Below, piece by piece: positions 8,973 to 18,222 of a DNA stretch of 37,367 bases. The translations under genes and the position numbers were made by a program. The stretch comes from Gammaproteobacteria bacterium (lineage in GTDB: Bacteria > Pseudomonadota > Gammaproteobacteria > Pseudomonadales > Halieaceae). Under the pieces are notes generated by a model. That model saw only the letters and a program-made list of their open reading frames with translations, was not told where the DNA came from and ran no database searches. The DNA lies in NCBI GenBank assembly GCA_030427335.1, contig JAUHWV010000005.1, forward strand, positions 1 to 37,367. Direction: 5' to 3'. How positions within the stretch are numbered: position 1 is the first letter of the stretch; every line of letters begins with the position of its first letter.

Positions 8973-10160
8973 ATGAACGACACCACAAAGGTGAACGAAC
9001 TGGACCGTAAAACTTTTGAATCACTGGATTTAGACGAGCGCTTGCTACGCGGCATCCGAGACTTAGGCTTCGAAACGTGCTCACCGATTCAGGGCGCCAT
9101 CCTCCCTCATACCTTACGCGGGCTTGACGCCATAGGTAAGGCTCAGACGGGCACCGGCAAGACCGCTGCCTTCTTGATCACAATATTTAACGATTTATTA
9201 ACGCACCCGATTGCGGACCAACGTTTTGTTGGCGAGCCGCGTGCTTTGGTTATCGCGCCGACGCGCGAGCTGGTCATGCAAATTGCTGAGGATGCTAAAG
9301 ATCTAGGTAAGCACACCGGTCTGCGTGTTGTGACGCTGATAGGCGGGATGGATTATCAAAAACAACTTCAGCGACTGGATGAAAAACCGGTCGATTTGGT
9401 TGTTGCTACGCCCGGCCGATTGATTGACTTCATGACTCGACAAGATATTTTTCTCGATAGCGTTGAGACTATCGTGCTGGATGAAGCTGATCGCATGCTC
9501 GATATGGGATTTATTCCTCAGGTCAAGCGTATCGTCAGGGCAACACCGCCCAAGCAAAATCGCCAAACGCTCTTGTTTTCAGCCACGTTTACGCAAGACA
9601 TCATCAACTTGTCGGAGCAGTGGACTTACAAGCCGATCAAAATCGAAATCGAGCCGGAAAGTGTCGCGACAGCCAATGTCGATCAGAAGGTCTATCTGGT
9701 ATCGGCCGAGCAGCGATACAAAATCTTAATTAATCTCCTGCGCTCTGAAGATGCGACGAGCGTGATTGTGTTTGCAAATCGTCGCGACCAGGTTCGCCAT
9801 CTTTATGAGCGTTTGCGCAAGGCGAGTGTTTCTTGCGGTGTCTTGTCGGGTGAGATACCTCAGAATAAGCGCACCCGCACGCTTGAGGATTTCAAACGTG
9901 GGAAACTGCGTGTTCTAGTCGCGACTGACGTAGCAGGCCGGGGTATCCACGTTGATGGCGTGTCACACGTTGTGAACTATAACTTACCGGAAGACCCCGA
10001 TGACTACGTGCATCGCATCGGTCGAACCGGGCGCGCCGGTGCCAGCGGGGTCTCGATCAGTTTTGCAAGCGAGGACGACGCGTTCTTACTGCCCGACATA
10101 GAGGCGCTTCTGGGCGAAAAGCTGGAGTGCACGCATCCGCCTGAGGCTCTGCTCGCCTAG
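8973..10160 (+). CDS. rhlB: DEAD-box RNA helicase, RhlB type
   Basis: 395 aa, close to E. coli RhlB in length. It is an ATP-dependent RNA unwinding enzyme; RhlB works with RNase E and PNPase in the degradosome. Seen in order: Q motif GFETCSPIQ (about 34-42), motif I AQTGTGKT, Ia [12 protein letters not shown], motif II DEAD, motif III SAT, motif [14 protein letters not shown], motif [12 protein letters not shown] near 350. There is no long basic or glycine-rich tail of the kind seen in RhlE or DeaD, which favours RhlB. Two consecutive TAG stops end the gene. About 40 nt later the AGGTC repeat begins, so that repeat would lie in its mRNA 3' end. Confidence 0.87.
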   Translation: MNDTTKVNELDRKTFESLDLDERLLRGIRDLGFETCSPIQGAILPHTLRGLDAIGKAQTGTGKTAAFLITIFNDLLTHPIADQRFVGEPRALVIAPTRELVMQIAEDAKDLGKHTGLRVVTLIGGMDYQKQLQRLDEKPVDLVVATPGRLIDFMTRQDIFLDSVETIVLDEADRMLDMGFIPQVKRIVRATPPKQNRQTLLFSATFTQDIINLSEQWTYKPIKIEIEPESVATANVDQKVYLVSAEQRYKILINLLRSEDATSVIVFANRRDQVRHLYERLRKASVSCGVLSGEIPQNKRTRTLEDFKRGKLRVLVATDVAGRGIHVDGVSHVVNYNLPEDPDDYVHRIGRTGRAGASGVSISFASEDDAFLLPDIEALLGEKLECTHPPEALLA

Positions 10161-10200
10161 TAGTATTCCCCACGGCCGGCAACTAACTTACTATTTTCTC

Positions 10201-10280
10201 AGGTCAGGTCAGGTCAGGTCAGGTCAGGTCAGGTCAGGTCAGGTCAGGTCAGGTCAGGTCAGGTCAGGTCAGGTCGGGTC
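10201..10280. repeat. Pentanucleotide tandem repeat (AGGTC)15 plus one variant unit
   Basis: Fifteen perfect head-to-tail copies of AGGTC run from 10201 to 10275, followed by one variant unit GGGTC (10276-10280). It lies in the 204-nt gap between the convergent genes rhlB (stop 10160) and cysZ (stop at 10365), so it is non-coding. On the plus strand all frames through it are open (Arg-Ser-Gly-Gln-Val repeating), but the double TAG of rhlB lies before it and a TAG follows. On the minus strand every frame meets TGA. Both genes would carry it in their 3' untranslated RNA. The unit length is not a multiple of three and the copies are perfect, so slippage and length variation are expected. The rest of the gap holds one short dyad (AGTGCA-GG-TGCACT, 10339-10352) without a T tract. 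Confidence 0.97.
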
Positions 10281-10364
10281 GCGGGGTAGGGCCGGGCAGT
10301 CGCATCAGCTCAGTTGCATCAAGTCAGCCGTCGTGCCAAGTGCAGGTGCACTGGGTTGACTGAA

Positions 10365-11099
10365 TTACATTCCATACTCGCGATCGCAATAGAGTAAGGT
10401 GGCCCCCACCACGGCGGCGGGTACAATCAAAAGGTTGACAAGCGGTATGCTGACACAAAGCGCAACCGCCCCGCCAAAGCCCATGGTTGTTAGGCGCTCC
10501 TCACCGGCAAATAGGGTGACCTCTTTGAAACTGCGGCGATGGTTGTCCAGCGGATAGTCTAAGAATTGAAGGCTCATCATCCACGCGCCGAGTAAAAACC
10601 ACATAAAAGGTGCAGCGAAATTGAGAACCGGAATCCATGAGCAAATAAAAACAAACAGGGCCATGGGTAGATAGTAAGCGAGTTTCCGCAATTCACGTAA
10701 GAGTGACTTAGGTATGGCGAGCAGAGCCGGCAAGAGTCCCTCTAACGCTTCTACCTCATTGCCGGTGTAGAACTCTTCGACCTTTTCAGCGAGCAAGCTG
10801 TTGAAGGGGGAAGCGATCATAAGCGTCACTGAGGTGAACAGATAGCCCGTGAATAAGCCCAAAAGTAAGACTAACAGGGGCCACAGCACCCACTCCAGAA
10901 ATTGTAACCAGCCAGGCAGAGCGGCGATCCACGCGGGAACCCAATCATTTAAGTAGCTGAAAACCCAACCAATTAGGCTGGCGAAGACTACGATATTGAC
11001 GAGTAAAGGCACGAGTATAAAAACCATCAGTTTGGGTGTGCGCATGAGGCGTATTCCCCGAAACAGGTACTCTATTCCCTTAGCTACATTGCCTTTCAT
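10365..11099 (-). CDS. cysZ: CysZ-family sulfate permease
   Basis: 244 aa inner-membrane protein (E. coli CysZ is 253 aa). CysZ imports sulfate for cysteine synthesis. Seen: starts NVAKGIEYLFRGIRLMRTPKL, then hydrophobic segments at about 23-47, 66-95 and 141-177, and a C-terminal pair at about 207-235. Conserved family stretches include ASPFNSLLAEKVE, FLDYPLDNHRRSF, and the terminal VVGATLLYC. It lies alone, convergent with rhlB and divergent from the Smr gene. No other cys gene is nearby, so sulfate transport is inferred from the family only. Confidence 0.88.
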   Translation of the reverse strand: MKGNVAKGIEYLFRGIRLMRTPKLMVFILVPLLVNIVVFASLIGWVFSYLNDWVPAWIAALPGWLQFLEWVLWPLLVLLLGLFTGYLFTSVTLMIASPFNSLLAEKVEEFYTGNEVEALEGLLPALLAIPKSLLRELRKLAYYLPMALFVFICSWIPVLNFAAPFMWFLLGAWMMSLQFLDYPLDNHRRSFKEVTLFAGEERLTTMGFGGAVALCVSIPLVNLLIVPAAVVGATLLYCDREYGM

Positions 11100-11171
11100 G
11101 AGTGGTCCTTTTGGGTGTTACGAGCGTACAGTAAGCCAAAAAAACGGCTCGGCGTACAGTTTAGGTGCCGC

Positions 11172-11177
11172 TATAAT
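11172..11177 (+). promoter_or_regulatory. Possible -10 element (TATAAT) of the Smr gene
   Basis: A perfect TATAAT lies 28 nt before the ATG at 11206, which would put the transcription start near 11184. The matching -35 region is poor, so this is a modest call. A GGAGG ribosome site at 11196-11200 follows. Confidence 0.4.
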
Positions 11178-11205
11178 ACGACGAAATGACACGGTGGAGG
11201 GTCCG

Positions 11206-11793
11206 ATGAAAGACGATGATTGGTCGCTATTCGAGCAGGAACTCGCCGATGTTAAACCTCTGAAGGTCGATGCTCGCGTTGAGCGAATGAAAACTGAATC
11301 TCTGGCTCCAGCGAGCATGGAACACCGGCGTGAGGCTGCAGTTAGCTTGCCGGAGGCCGATCGCAATACCCTAAAAGAAGAGGGTATCAGCCCACTTGAT
11401 CCATGGTACGTGCTCGACTTTAAACGTCCCGGTATTCAAAACGGTGTGTTTCGTAAGCTAAAGCAAGGTAAATATGAATCGGAAGCTCGGCTTGATCTGC
11501 ACCGGATGAGGGTATTGCAGGCCAGGAAGGCGGTCTTTGAGTTCGTTCAACAGGCCATGGATCTCGGCCTCAGAACGGTGATTATTATTCACGGTCGCGG
11601 CGAGCGTAAGGCCGAGAAAGAGCAAAGCGCAATTCTGAAAGGCTGCGTGGACTATTGGTTGAGAGAGCTCGACGATGTGCAGGCTTTTCACAGCGCGCAG
11701 CCCCAGCATGGCGGTACAGGGGCTGTTTATATTCTGCTGCGCAAAAATGAGCAGCAGAAGCTATCTAACCGCGAACGGTTTATGCGGTATTAG
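11206..11793 (+). CDS. Smr-domain protein (SmrA/SmrB-like nuclease)
   Basis: 195 aa. Seen: a charged N-terminal region (about 1-80), then a C-terminal Smr domain (about 90-190) with [34 protein letters not shown], and [12 protein letters not shown]. Smr proteins bind or cut RNA or DNA; E. coli SmrB cleaves mRNA between collided ribosomes and SmrA is less well defined. The first motif reads LHRM rather than the usual LHGM. I cannot decide between the SmrA and SmrB subfamilies. ATG 11206 is chosen for its strong GGAGG; the frame is open further upstream into cysZ antisense sequence. The stop overlaps the gatB stop on the other strand. Confidence 0.85.
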   Translation: MKDDDWSLFEQELADVKPLKVDARVERMKTESLAPASMEHRREAAVSLPEADRNTLKEEGISPLDPWYVLDFKRPGIQNGVFRKLKQGKYESEARLDLHRMRVLQARKAVFEFVQQAMDLGLRTVIIIHGRGERKAEKEQSAILKGCVDYWLRELDDVQAFHSAQPQHGGTGAVYILLRKNEQQKLSNRERFMRY

Positions 11794-13238
11794 CCTAGCG
11801 TTTTGTTAAGCAGCTGATTCACCAATTGCGGGTTAGCTTGGCCTTTAGAGGCCTTCATGATTTGCCCTACGAAGAATCCGATCAACTTTTTGCGTTTTCC
11901 GTCGTCTGCGGCTTGATATTGCGCCACCTGCTCGGGGTTGTTCGCGACAACTTCGTTGATGAGTGCTTCTAAGGCGCCCGAATCACTGACTTGCTTGAGA
12001 CCGCGTGCTTCAATGATTTGATCAACGTTGCCTTGTGCCTCGCCCTGCCAGAGCGCTTCAAAAACCTGCTTGGCCATTTTGCTCGACAGCGTGTTGTCTT
12101 TGATGCGCTCAATCAGATGGCCGAGTTGCTCGGGTTGTATCGGGGCGTCTTGCAGCTTGACTCCGCTTGCATTTAGCTGGCCCAGAAGATCGGTGAGAAT
12201 CCAGTTCGCCGCCAACTTCGGATCTTTCGCCCGAGAGGTGGTGAGTTCAAAGAATTGAGCAAGCGCTTGGCTATCGCAAAGGGCGCTGGCGTCGTACTCG
12301 CCTAGGCCATATTCTGCCTGAAAACGCGCTTTTTTCGCATCGGGTAACTCAGGTAGTGTCGAGGCGATCTCGGCGATGTAGGCATCGCTGAGTTCCACTG
12401 GCAGCAGATCAGGATCGGGAAAATAGCGATAGTCGTTGGCAACTTCTTTTGATCGCATGGAACGTGTTTCATCTCGTTCGGCATCATACAGGCGTGTCTC
12501 TTGAATAATTACGCCGCCCTCTTCGAGGATGTCGGATTGGCGCTCGATCTCTGACGCAATCGCTCGCTCGACAAAGCGGAACGAATTTACGTTTTTAATT
12601 TCTGTGCGTGTGCCGAACTCAGTTGAGCCGGGTTTGCGCAAAGAGAGGTTGATATCGCACCGCATTGACCCCTGCGACATGTCGCCATCTGAAATACCGA
12701 GGTAAGTCACCAGTGTATGCAGCGTTTTCAAGTAGGCAACGGCTTCCTCTGCACTACGAATGTCAGGTTCACTCACGATTTCGAGCAGTGGCGTTCCCGC
12801 GCGGTTTAAATCGATTCCCGAGGCGTTGGGGATCGCATCGTGCAGAGATTTGCCTGCGTCCTCTTCTAGGTGTGCTCGAGTGATGCCAATGGTCTTCGTG
12901 CTGCCGTCAGCAAGTGTCACAGCGAAACTACCGCGGCCCACGATAGGTTGCTCGAACTGACTTATTTGATAGCCTTTAGGTAGATCAGGGTAAAAATAGT
13001 TTTTCCGATCAAAAACGGAGCGTTGTCCAATTTCGGCCCCAATCCCCAGTCCAAATAAAACGGCGTAGCGAACTGCCTGCTCATTTAGAACGGGTAGCAT
13101 TCCTGGCATGGCAAGATCTACCGCACTGGCTTGCGTATTGGGTTCAGCCCCGAATCGGGTTGAGCTGCCCGAAAAAATCTTGGATTCGGTGGCCAGTTGC
13201 AGGTGGACCTCAAGCCCGATAACAACCTCCCAGCTCAT
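11790..13238 (-). CDS. gatB: Asp/Glu-tRNA amidotransferase subunit B
   Basis: 482 aa. It is the tRNA-binding kinase subunit of GatCAB, which converts Asp-tRNA(Asn) or Glu-tRNA(Gln) to the amide form. Seen: [15 protein letters not shown] start, [28 protein letters not shown] and [10 protein letters not shown] in the catalytic cradle, then the C-terminal YqeY-like tail (about 330-482). ATG 13238 overlaps the gatA stop as ATGA, with AGGAGG inside the gatA end. An in-frame upstream extension to 13280 lacks conservation. The stop codon overlaps that of the convergent Smr gene. Confidence 0.97.
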   Translation of the reverse strand: MSWEVVIGLEVHLQLATESKIFSGSSTRFGAEPNTQASAVDLAMPGMLPVLNEQAVRYAVLFGLGIGAEIGQRSVFDRKNYFYPDLPKGYQISQFEQPIVGRGSFAVTLADGSTKTIGITRAHLEEDAGKSLHDAIPNASGIDLNRAGTPLLEIVSEPDIRSAEEAVAYLKTLHTLVTYLGISDGDMSQGSMRCDINLSLRKPGSTEFGTRTEIKNVNSFRFVERAIASEIERQSDILEEGGVIIQETRLYDAERDETRSMRSKEVANDYRYFPDPDLLPVELSDAYIAEIASTLPELPDAKKARFQAEYGLGEYDASALCDSQALAQFFELTTSRAKDPKLAANWILTDLLGQLNASGVKLQDAPIQPEQLGHLIERIKDNTLSSKMAKQVFEALWQGEAQGNVDQIIEARGLKQVSDSGALEALINEVVANNPEQVAQYQAADDGKRKKLIGFFVGQIMKASKGQANPQLVNQLLNKTLG

Positions 13239-14704
13239 AATGCACCTCCTGCGAAAACAGGGGCTTTCCGAGTGTGCCAATCGGTTTGTGTTTGATACTG
13301 ATGTGCCGCGGCAAGGAGTCGGCTTTCATCGAAATGATTGCCGATGAGTTGTAGGCCGATCGGGCGGTGATCGTAAAACCCAGCCGGCATCGACAGTCCT
13401 GGAAGCCCTGCGAGATTCACCGCGAGTGTGTATATGTCTTCTAGGTACATCGCGACAGGGTCGCTTGTTTTACTGCCGAGCGCAAAAGCGGGACCGGGTG
13501 CCGTCGGCCCTGCAATCAGGTCAACCTGCTTGAACGCTTGCTGAAAATCTTCCGCAATTAAGCGGCGCGCTTTTTGAGCTTGGCCATAATAGGCATCGTA
13601 ATACCCGCTAGAGAGAGCGTATGTGCCCACCAAGATACGTTTTTTGACCTCTTCGCCAAAAGCTTCGCTTCGGCTTCGGGTGTAGAGATCGTGTAGGTCG
13701 GCCGGCGCCTCACAGCGATATCCGTAGCGCACGCCATCGTAGCGGGATAGGTTGGTAGAGGCCTCTGCCGGCGCAATGATGTAATACACGGGTATGGCAA
13801 GCTCTGCCTGCTTAAGTTCTATATCGACAAGCACTGCGCCCAAGCGTTCAAGCTCGTGCAGCGCGTTGTGCAGTAGCTCTCGAACCTTTGCATCCAGATC
13901 CGCACTGAAATACTGACGTGGCAAGCCGATTCGCAATCCTTTGATATCGTGATTGAGTTGCTCAGAGTAGGGTTCAACGGCTCGATCACTCGAGGTGGAA
14001 TCTGCTGCGTCAAAACCGGACATCGCCTCCAGCAAAAACGCACAATCTTCGGCTGAGCGTGCCATCGCGCCGCCCTGATCCAATGAAGAGGCATAGGCGA
14101 TCATACCAAGACGCGATACCCGGCCGTAGGTGGGTTTGATGCCGGTGATCCCGCAAAAAGCGGCAGGCTGTCGAATGGATCCGCCGGTATCCGTGCCGGT
14201 TGCTGCGACACACAAGCCGGCCGCCACGGCTGCCGCTGATCCGCCAGACGATCCGCCAGGAACGCAGTTTGTGTCCCAAGGGTTTCTGACCGCGCCGAAA
14301 TAGCTATTTTCGTTAGATGAGCCCATGGCAAACTCGTCTAAATTGGTCTTGCCTAGGGTCACAGCGCCCACTTCGTCCAGTTTCTGCACTACTGTGGCGT
14401 CGTAGGGGGGTACGAAGTTCGCCAGCATCTTTGAGCCGCAGGTTGTGGCAAGGCCCTCAGTACAAAATAGGTCCTTGTGCGCTATGGGTATGCCGGTCAG
14501 TGCGCGTGCATTGCCCTTTGACAGCGTCTTGTCGGCCTGCGTCGCTTGTGCAATTGCCCGATCTTCATCGACGCTGATGAATGCCTTGAGTTGGTCATTG
14601 TGCGTTTCGATTGAGGATAGGAAGTGCCGTGTGAGCTCAACAGACGAAATCTGCTTTTTTGAGAGCGCATCAGAAAGCTGTTTAATTGACTGCATGTCCA
14701 TCAT
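13235..14704 (-). CDS. gatA: Asp/Glu-tRNA amidotransferase subunit A
   Basis: 489 aa. It is the glutaminase/amidase subunit of GatCAB that releases ammonia from glutamine. Seen: amidase-signature residues, with the catalytic Lys in [14 protein letters not shown] (about residue 77), the glycine/serine stretch [14 protein letters not shown], and the cis-Ser/Ser pair in [16 protein letters not shown]. It starts at ATG 14704, overlapping the gatC TGA by 4 nt; further in-frame ATGs lie 1 and 3 codons on. Its 3' end carries the gatB ribosome site. Gene order gatC-gatA-gatB divergent from mreB matches Pseudomonas. Confidence 0.97.
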   Translation of the reverse strand: MMDMQSIKQLSDALSKKQISSVELTRHFLSSIETHNDQLKAFISVDEDRAIAQATQADKTLSKGNARALTGIPIAHKDLFCTEGLATTCGSKMLANFVPPYDATVVQKLDEVGAVTLGKTNLDEFAMGSSNENSYFGAVRNPWDTNCVPGGSSGGSAAAVAAGLCVAATGTDTGGSIRQPAAFCGITGIKPTYGRVSRLGMIAYASSLDQGGAMARSAEDCAFLLEAMSGFDAADSTSSDRAVEPYSEQLNHDIKGLRIGLPRQYFSADLDAKVRELLHNALHELERLGAVLVDIELKQAELAIPVYYIIAPAEASTNLSRYDGVRYGYRCEAPADLHDLYTRSRSEAFGEEVKKRILVGTYALSSGYYDAYYGQAQKARRLIAEDFQQAFKQVDLIAGPTAPGPAFALGSKTSDPVAMYLEDIYTLAVNLAGLPGLSMPAGFYDHRPIGLQLIGNHFDESRLLAAAHQYQTQTDWHTRKAPVFAGGAL

Positions 14705-14988
14705 TCAATCACCGGTGGCACGACATAGAGACCTTCTTGGGCATCTGGGGCAATTGCCTGAAATGCCTCTCTTGCATTGCTCTCTGTAACCAGATCTTGG
14801 CGGAGCCGCTGGTTCTCATCTCGCGGATGAGCCATGGGTTTGACGCTTTCCAGCTCGAGCGCTTGTAGCTGGTCTACCAAGCTCAATATTTCGTTGAAGG
14901 CGTGCGTGAGTGACTGGCTGTGCTCTGGGGCGAGTTTCAGTCTCGCCAGCGTCGCTACGTCAGCGAGCTGTTCGGTGGTAACAGACAT
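14701..14988 (-). CDS. gatC: Asp/Glu-tRNA amidotransferase subunit C
   Basis: 95 aa, exactly the usual size. GatC wraps around GatA and GatB and stabilises the complex. Seen: [12 protein letters not shown] near the start, and [16 protein letters not shown] with the family's H-P-x-x-x-x-x-x-L-R-x-D pattern. ATG 14988 was chosen by family length; the frame is open upstream but unrelated. No clear Shine-Dalgarno precedes it (the bases just before the ATG are C-rich). It is the first gene of the operon, divergent from mreB. Confidence 0.95.
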   Translation of the reverse strand: MSVTTEQLADVATLARLKLAPEHSQSLTHAFNEILSLVDQLQALELESVKPMAHPRDENQRLRQDLVTESNAREAFQAIAPDAQEGLYVVPPVIE

Positions 14989-16240
<1,252 letters not shown>

Positions 16241-16276
16241 TTTGGGTGCGAATTGTGCCACGCGAGCCGAATAGGC

Positions 16277-16282
16277 GGAGGG
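16277..16282 (+). promoter_or_regulatory. Shine-Dalgarno deciding the mreC start
   Basis: GGAGGG sits 4 nt before an AUC codon at 16287-16289. No ATG, GTG or TTG in the mreC frame lies between the in-frame TAG at 16272-16274 and the TTG at 16359, which falls within the transmembrane helix. This ribosome site therefore points to initiation at AUC. Confidence 0.7.
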
Positions 16283-16286
16283 CAAT

Positions 16287-17138
16287 ATCAAACCGTTATT
16301 CATAGAAAAATCGCAAGTTGGGATACGCGCTGTTGCTGTCGCTCTGTTACTCCTGGCCTTGTTTTTGATTGATACTCGAACGAGTTGGCTAGGTGACATC
16401 CGAACTGCAGGCACCGATCTGGTGTCGAACGTGTACTCACTCGCGGCGGTGCCAAAGAATCTTTGGTCGTCATTAGCGCAGGCGAGCAGAAGCGAAGACG
16501 CACTGATCAATCAGATTGAAAAGTTAGAAAGTGAAAATCTGGTTCTTCAAGGGCGCTTGCAGCAAATGGTCGCCCTTCGAGCCGAGAATACTCGCTTGCG
16601 AGCCCTATTGAATTCGGCACCAAGAGAACGCAGCGATTTAATGGCTACCGAAATCGTGGGTGTTGCACCGAACCCCAACCGGCAGATAGTAACGATCAAC
16701 CAAGGCGAGAATGTGCAGGTTTTCATCGGTCAGCCACTGGTTGATGCTGACGGCGTCCTAGGACAAGTCGTCGAGGTTGCCAATAATAGCGCTTATGTAC
16801 TTCTGATTACCGATCCCACGCATTCGCTACCAGTGCAGTCGGTTAGAAGCTCCGTTCGCGGTGTTGCCGAGGGAACGGGTGCTATGGATCGATTGCAGAT
16901 TAAGTATCTAGCGACTACGACCGATATCGAAGTTGGCGACATTTTAGTTACTTCGGGGCTCGGCGGGCGATTTCCTATGGGATATCCCGTGGCCAGCGTG
17001 ACCTCTGTTGAACGACAAGATGGGGAGCGTTTTGCTACTGTTTGGGCTGAACCGCTAGCCCAAATGAGTAAAGCCCGATACACGCTTCTGGTCTTCCCTG
17101 AAGATTCAGCGCCAGCACGCGCCCGTTCTGCACCCTAG
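16287..17138 (+). CDS. mreC: Rod-shape-determining protein MreC, apparent AUC start
   Basis: 283 aa if translation starts at AUC 16287. MreC is a bitopic inner-membrane protein whose periplasmic part links MreB to PBP2/RodA. Seen: KPLFIEKSQVGIRAV, matching the cytoplasmic start of E. coli MreC (MKPIFSRGPSLQIRL, from memory); one TM helix (about 14-32); a coiled coil (about 65-105, ending RAENTRLRALLNS); then the beta domain with GQPLVDADGVLGQVVEV, ITDPTHSLPVQ and GDILVTSGLGGRFPMGYPVA. The only downstream canonical alternative, TTG 16359, would cut the TM helix in half. A sequencing or strain error (ATG to ATC) cannot be excluded. Confidence 0.92.
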   Translation: MKPLFIEKSQVGIRAVAVALLLLALFLIDTRTSWLGDIRTAGTDLVSNVYSLAAVPKNLWSSLAQASRSEDALINQIEKLESENLVLQGRLQQMVALRAENTRLRALLNSAPRERSDLMATEIVGVAPNPNRQIVTINQGENVQVFIGQPLVDADGVLGQVVEVANNSAYVLLITDPTHSLPVQSVRSSVRGVAEGTGAMDRLQIKYLATTTDIEVGDILVTSGLGGRFPMGYPVASVTSVERQDGERFATVWAEPLAQMSKARYTLLVFPEDSAPARARSAP

Positions 17139-17147
17139 GAGGCGAGC

Positions 17148-17630
17148 TTGTTGCGCGATGCGGTAGTGGTTGCCTTCACCCTTGTCATGGGGCTGCTGCT
17201 CACTCTCTGGTTGCAGGCACTGGTCGGCCTGTCACAGCTGGTTGACTGGCTCGCACTGATTATTCTTTATTGGGTTATTGCGCTTCCCATGCGGGTCGGT
17301 TTGATCTACACCATCGCGTCGGGTTTTGCACTTGATCTCATGACAACAGCACCGTTTGGCTACCATGCGCTCGTGCTTGTTGTCGTGTGCGTATTTGGGC
17401 AGATGATTTCGCTTAGGATGCGTAAGATGGATTTATTCTCCCAATGCGCTCTGGTCTTTTTGATTGTAGGACTCGCGCATTTCGTCGACGCTACACTCGC
17501 GACCTTTAGCGGGTTTGCGGAAACTGCGACATCGCCTTTGTTGACGGCATTTTTCAGCGCCTGTTTTTGGCCTATCGTTCTCGTAGCGCTCAGATTTTTG
17601 CGCCGCAGTCAAGGTATGACCGAATGGTGA
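17148..17630 (+). CDS. mreD: Rod-shape-determining protein MreD
   Basis: 160 aa, normal size, almost wholly hydrophobic with about five membrane helices. MreD is part of the Rod complex with MreC in the inner membrane. Seen: LVDWLALIILYWVIALPMRVGLIY and GFALDLMTTAPFGYHAL, the family's conserved central D-x-x-x-x-x-P-x-G region. It starts at TTG 17148 (a second TTG follows directly) with AGGAGG at 17137-17142, 5 nt upstream, overlapping the mreC stop region. Its last 7 nt overlap maf. Confidence 0.93.
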   Translation: MLRDAVVVAFTLVMGLLLTLWLQALVGLSQLVDWLALIILYWVIALPMRVGLIYTIASGFALDLMTTAPFGYHALVLVVVCVFGQMISLRMRKMDLFSQCALVFLIVGLAHFVDATLATFSGFAETATSPLLTAFFSACFWPIVLVALRFLRRSQGMTEW

Positions 17631-18208
17631 TTTTAGCTTCTCAGTCACCTCGTCGCCGCGCTTTGTTAGCGAGATTGGTCGAAAAGTTTGACGTGGTGCC
17701 TGCAGATATTGACGAGCGGCGTAATGAGGGCGAGCTACCTCGAGATTATGTACTTCGATTGGCCTTGGGCAAAGCATCAAAGGTGCAAAAGAAGTATCCT
17801 CACGCAACGATAATTGGAGCCGACACGACGGTTGCTTTAGATTCAGACTGTTTGCAGCAACCCTCGGATGCAGCGGAGGCAATTGAGATGCTGGAGCGCT
17901 TGAGTGGCCGGACGCACCGAGTTTTCACTGGGGTCGCAGTGCTGAATGACCGTTGTCGGTTGACCGAGCAGTTTGTAACTAAAGTACGATTTATGTGTCT
18001 AACTCGAGCACTGATCGAGGAATACGTCGCAAGCGGAGAGCCTTTTGGTAAGGCCGGCGCCTACGCCCTGCAAGGTTTGGGCGATATTCTGGTTGATTCG
18101 GTGAGTGGATCGGTCAGTAATGTTATCGGTTTGCCATTGCGCGGAACTATGCAGATGTTAATGAAGGCGGGCGAACCGCTCAAATTGGCATCTGTAGATG
18201 AATCTTAA
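17624..18208 (+). CDS. maf: Maf-family nucleotide pyrophosphatase (YhdE type)
   Basis: 194 aa. Maf proteins hydrolyse non-canonical or pyrimidine NTPs; the YhdE subgroup acts on dTTP and UTP. Seen: ILASQSPRRRALL with the S-x-S-P-R-R motif, the DIDE segment, IIGADTTVALD, SGRTHRVFTGV, and GKAGAYALQGLG near residue 148. ATG 17624 lies inside the mreD end with AAGG 9 nt upstream; the frame is open earlier but not conserved. The usual neighbour rng (RNase G) is missing after it; yhdP follows directly after 14 nt. Confidence 0.94.
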   Translation: MVILASQSPRRRALLARLVEKFDVVPADIDERRNEGELPRDYVLRLALGKASKVQKKYPHATIIGADTTVALDSDCLQQPSDAAEAIEMLERLSGRTHRVFTGVAVLNDRCRLTEQFVTKVRFMCLTRALIEEYVASGEPFGKAGAYALQGLGDILVDSVSGSVSNVIGLPLRGTMQMLMKAGEPLKLASVDES

Positions 18209-18222
18209 GTTGTGTAGAACCT

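Noticed and set aside
10201-10280. CRISPR array or coded Arg-Ser-Gly-Gln-Val peptide repeat
   Set aside because: The units are 5 bp with no spacers, so not CRISPR. The double TAG of rhlB precedes it, a TAG follows shortly, and no start with a ribosome site opens a frame through it.
2371-14988. tRNA-Gln and gatCAB in one window as evidence for indirect Gln-tRNA(Gln) synthesis
   Set aside because: They are about 9 kb apart in different operons. In Pseudomonas relatives GatCAB makes Asn-tRNA(Asn) and GlnRS charges tRNA-Gln; without the synthetase set nothing can be concluded.
16359-17138. mreC starting at TTG 16359
   Set aside because: It would remove the conserved K-P-L-F segment and half the membrane helix, and has no ribosome site.
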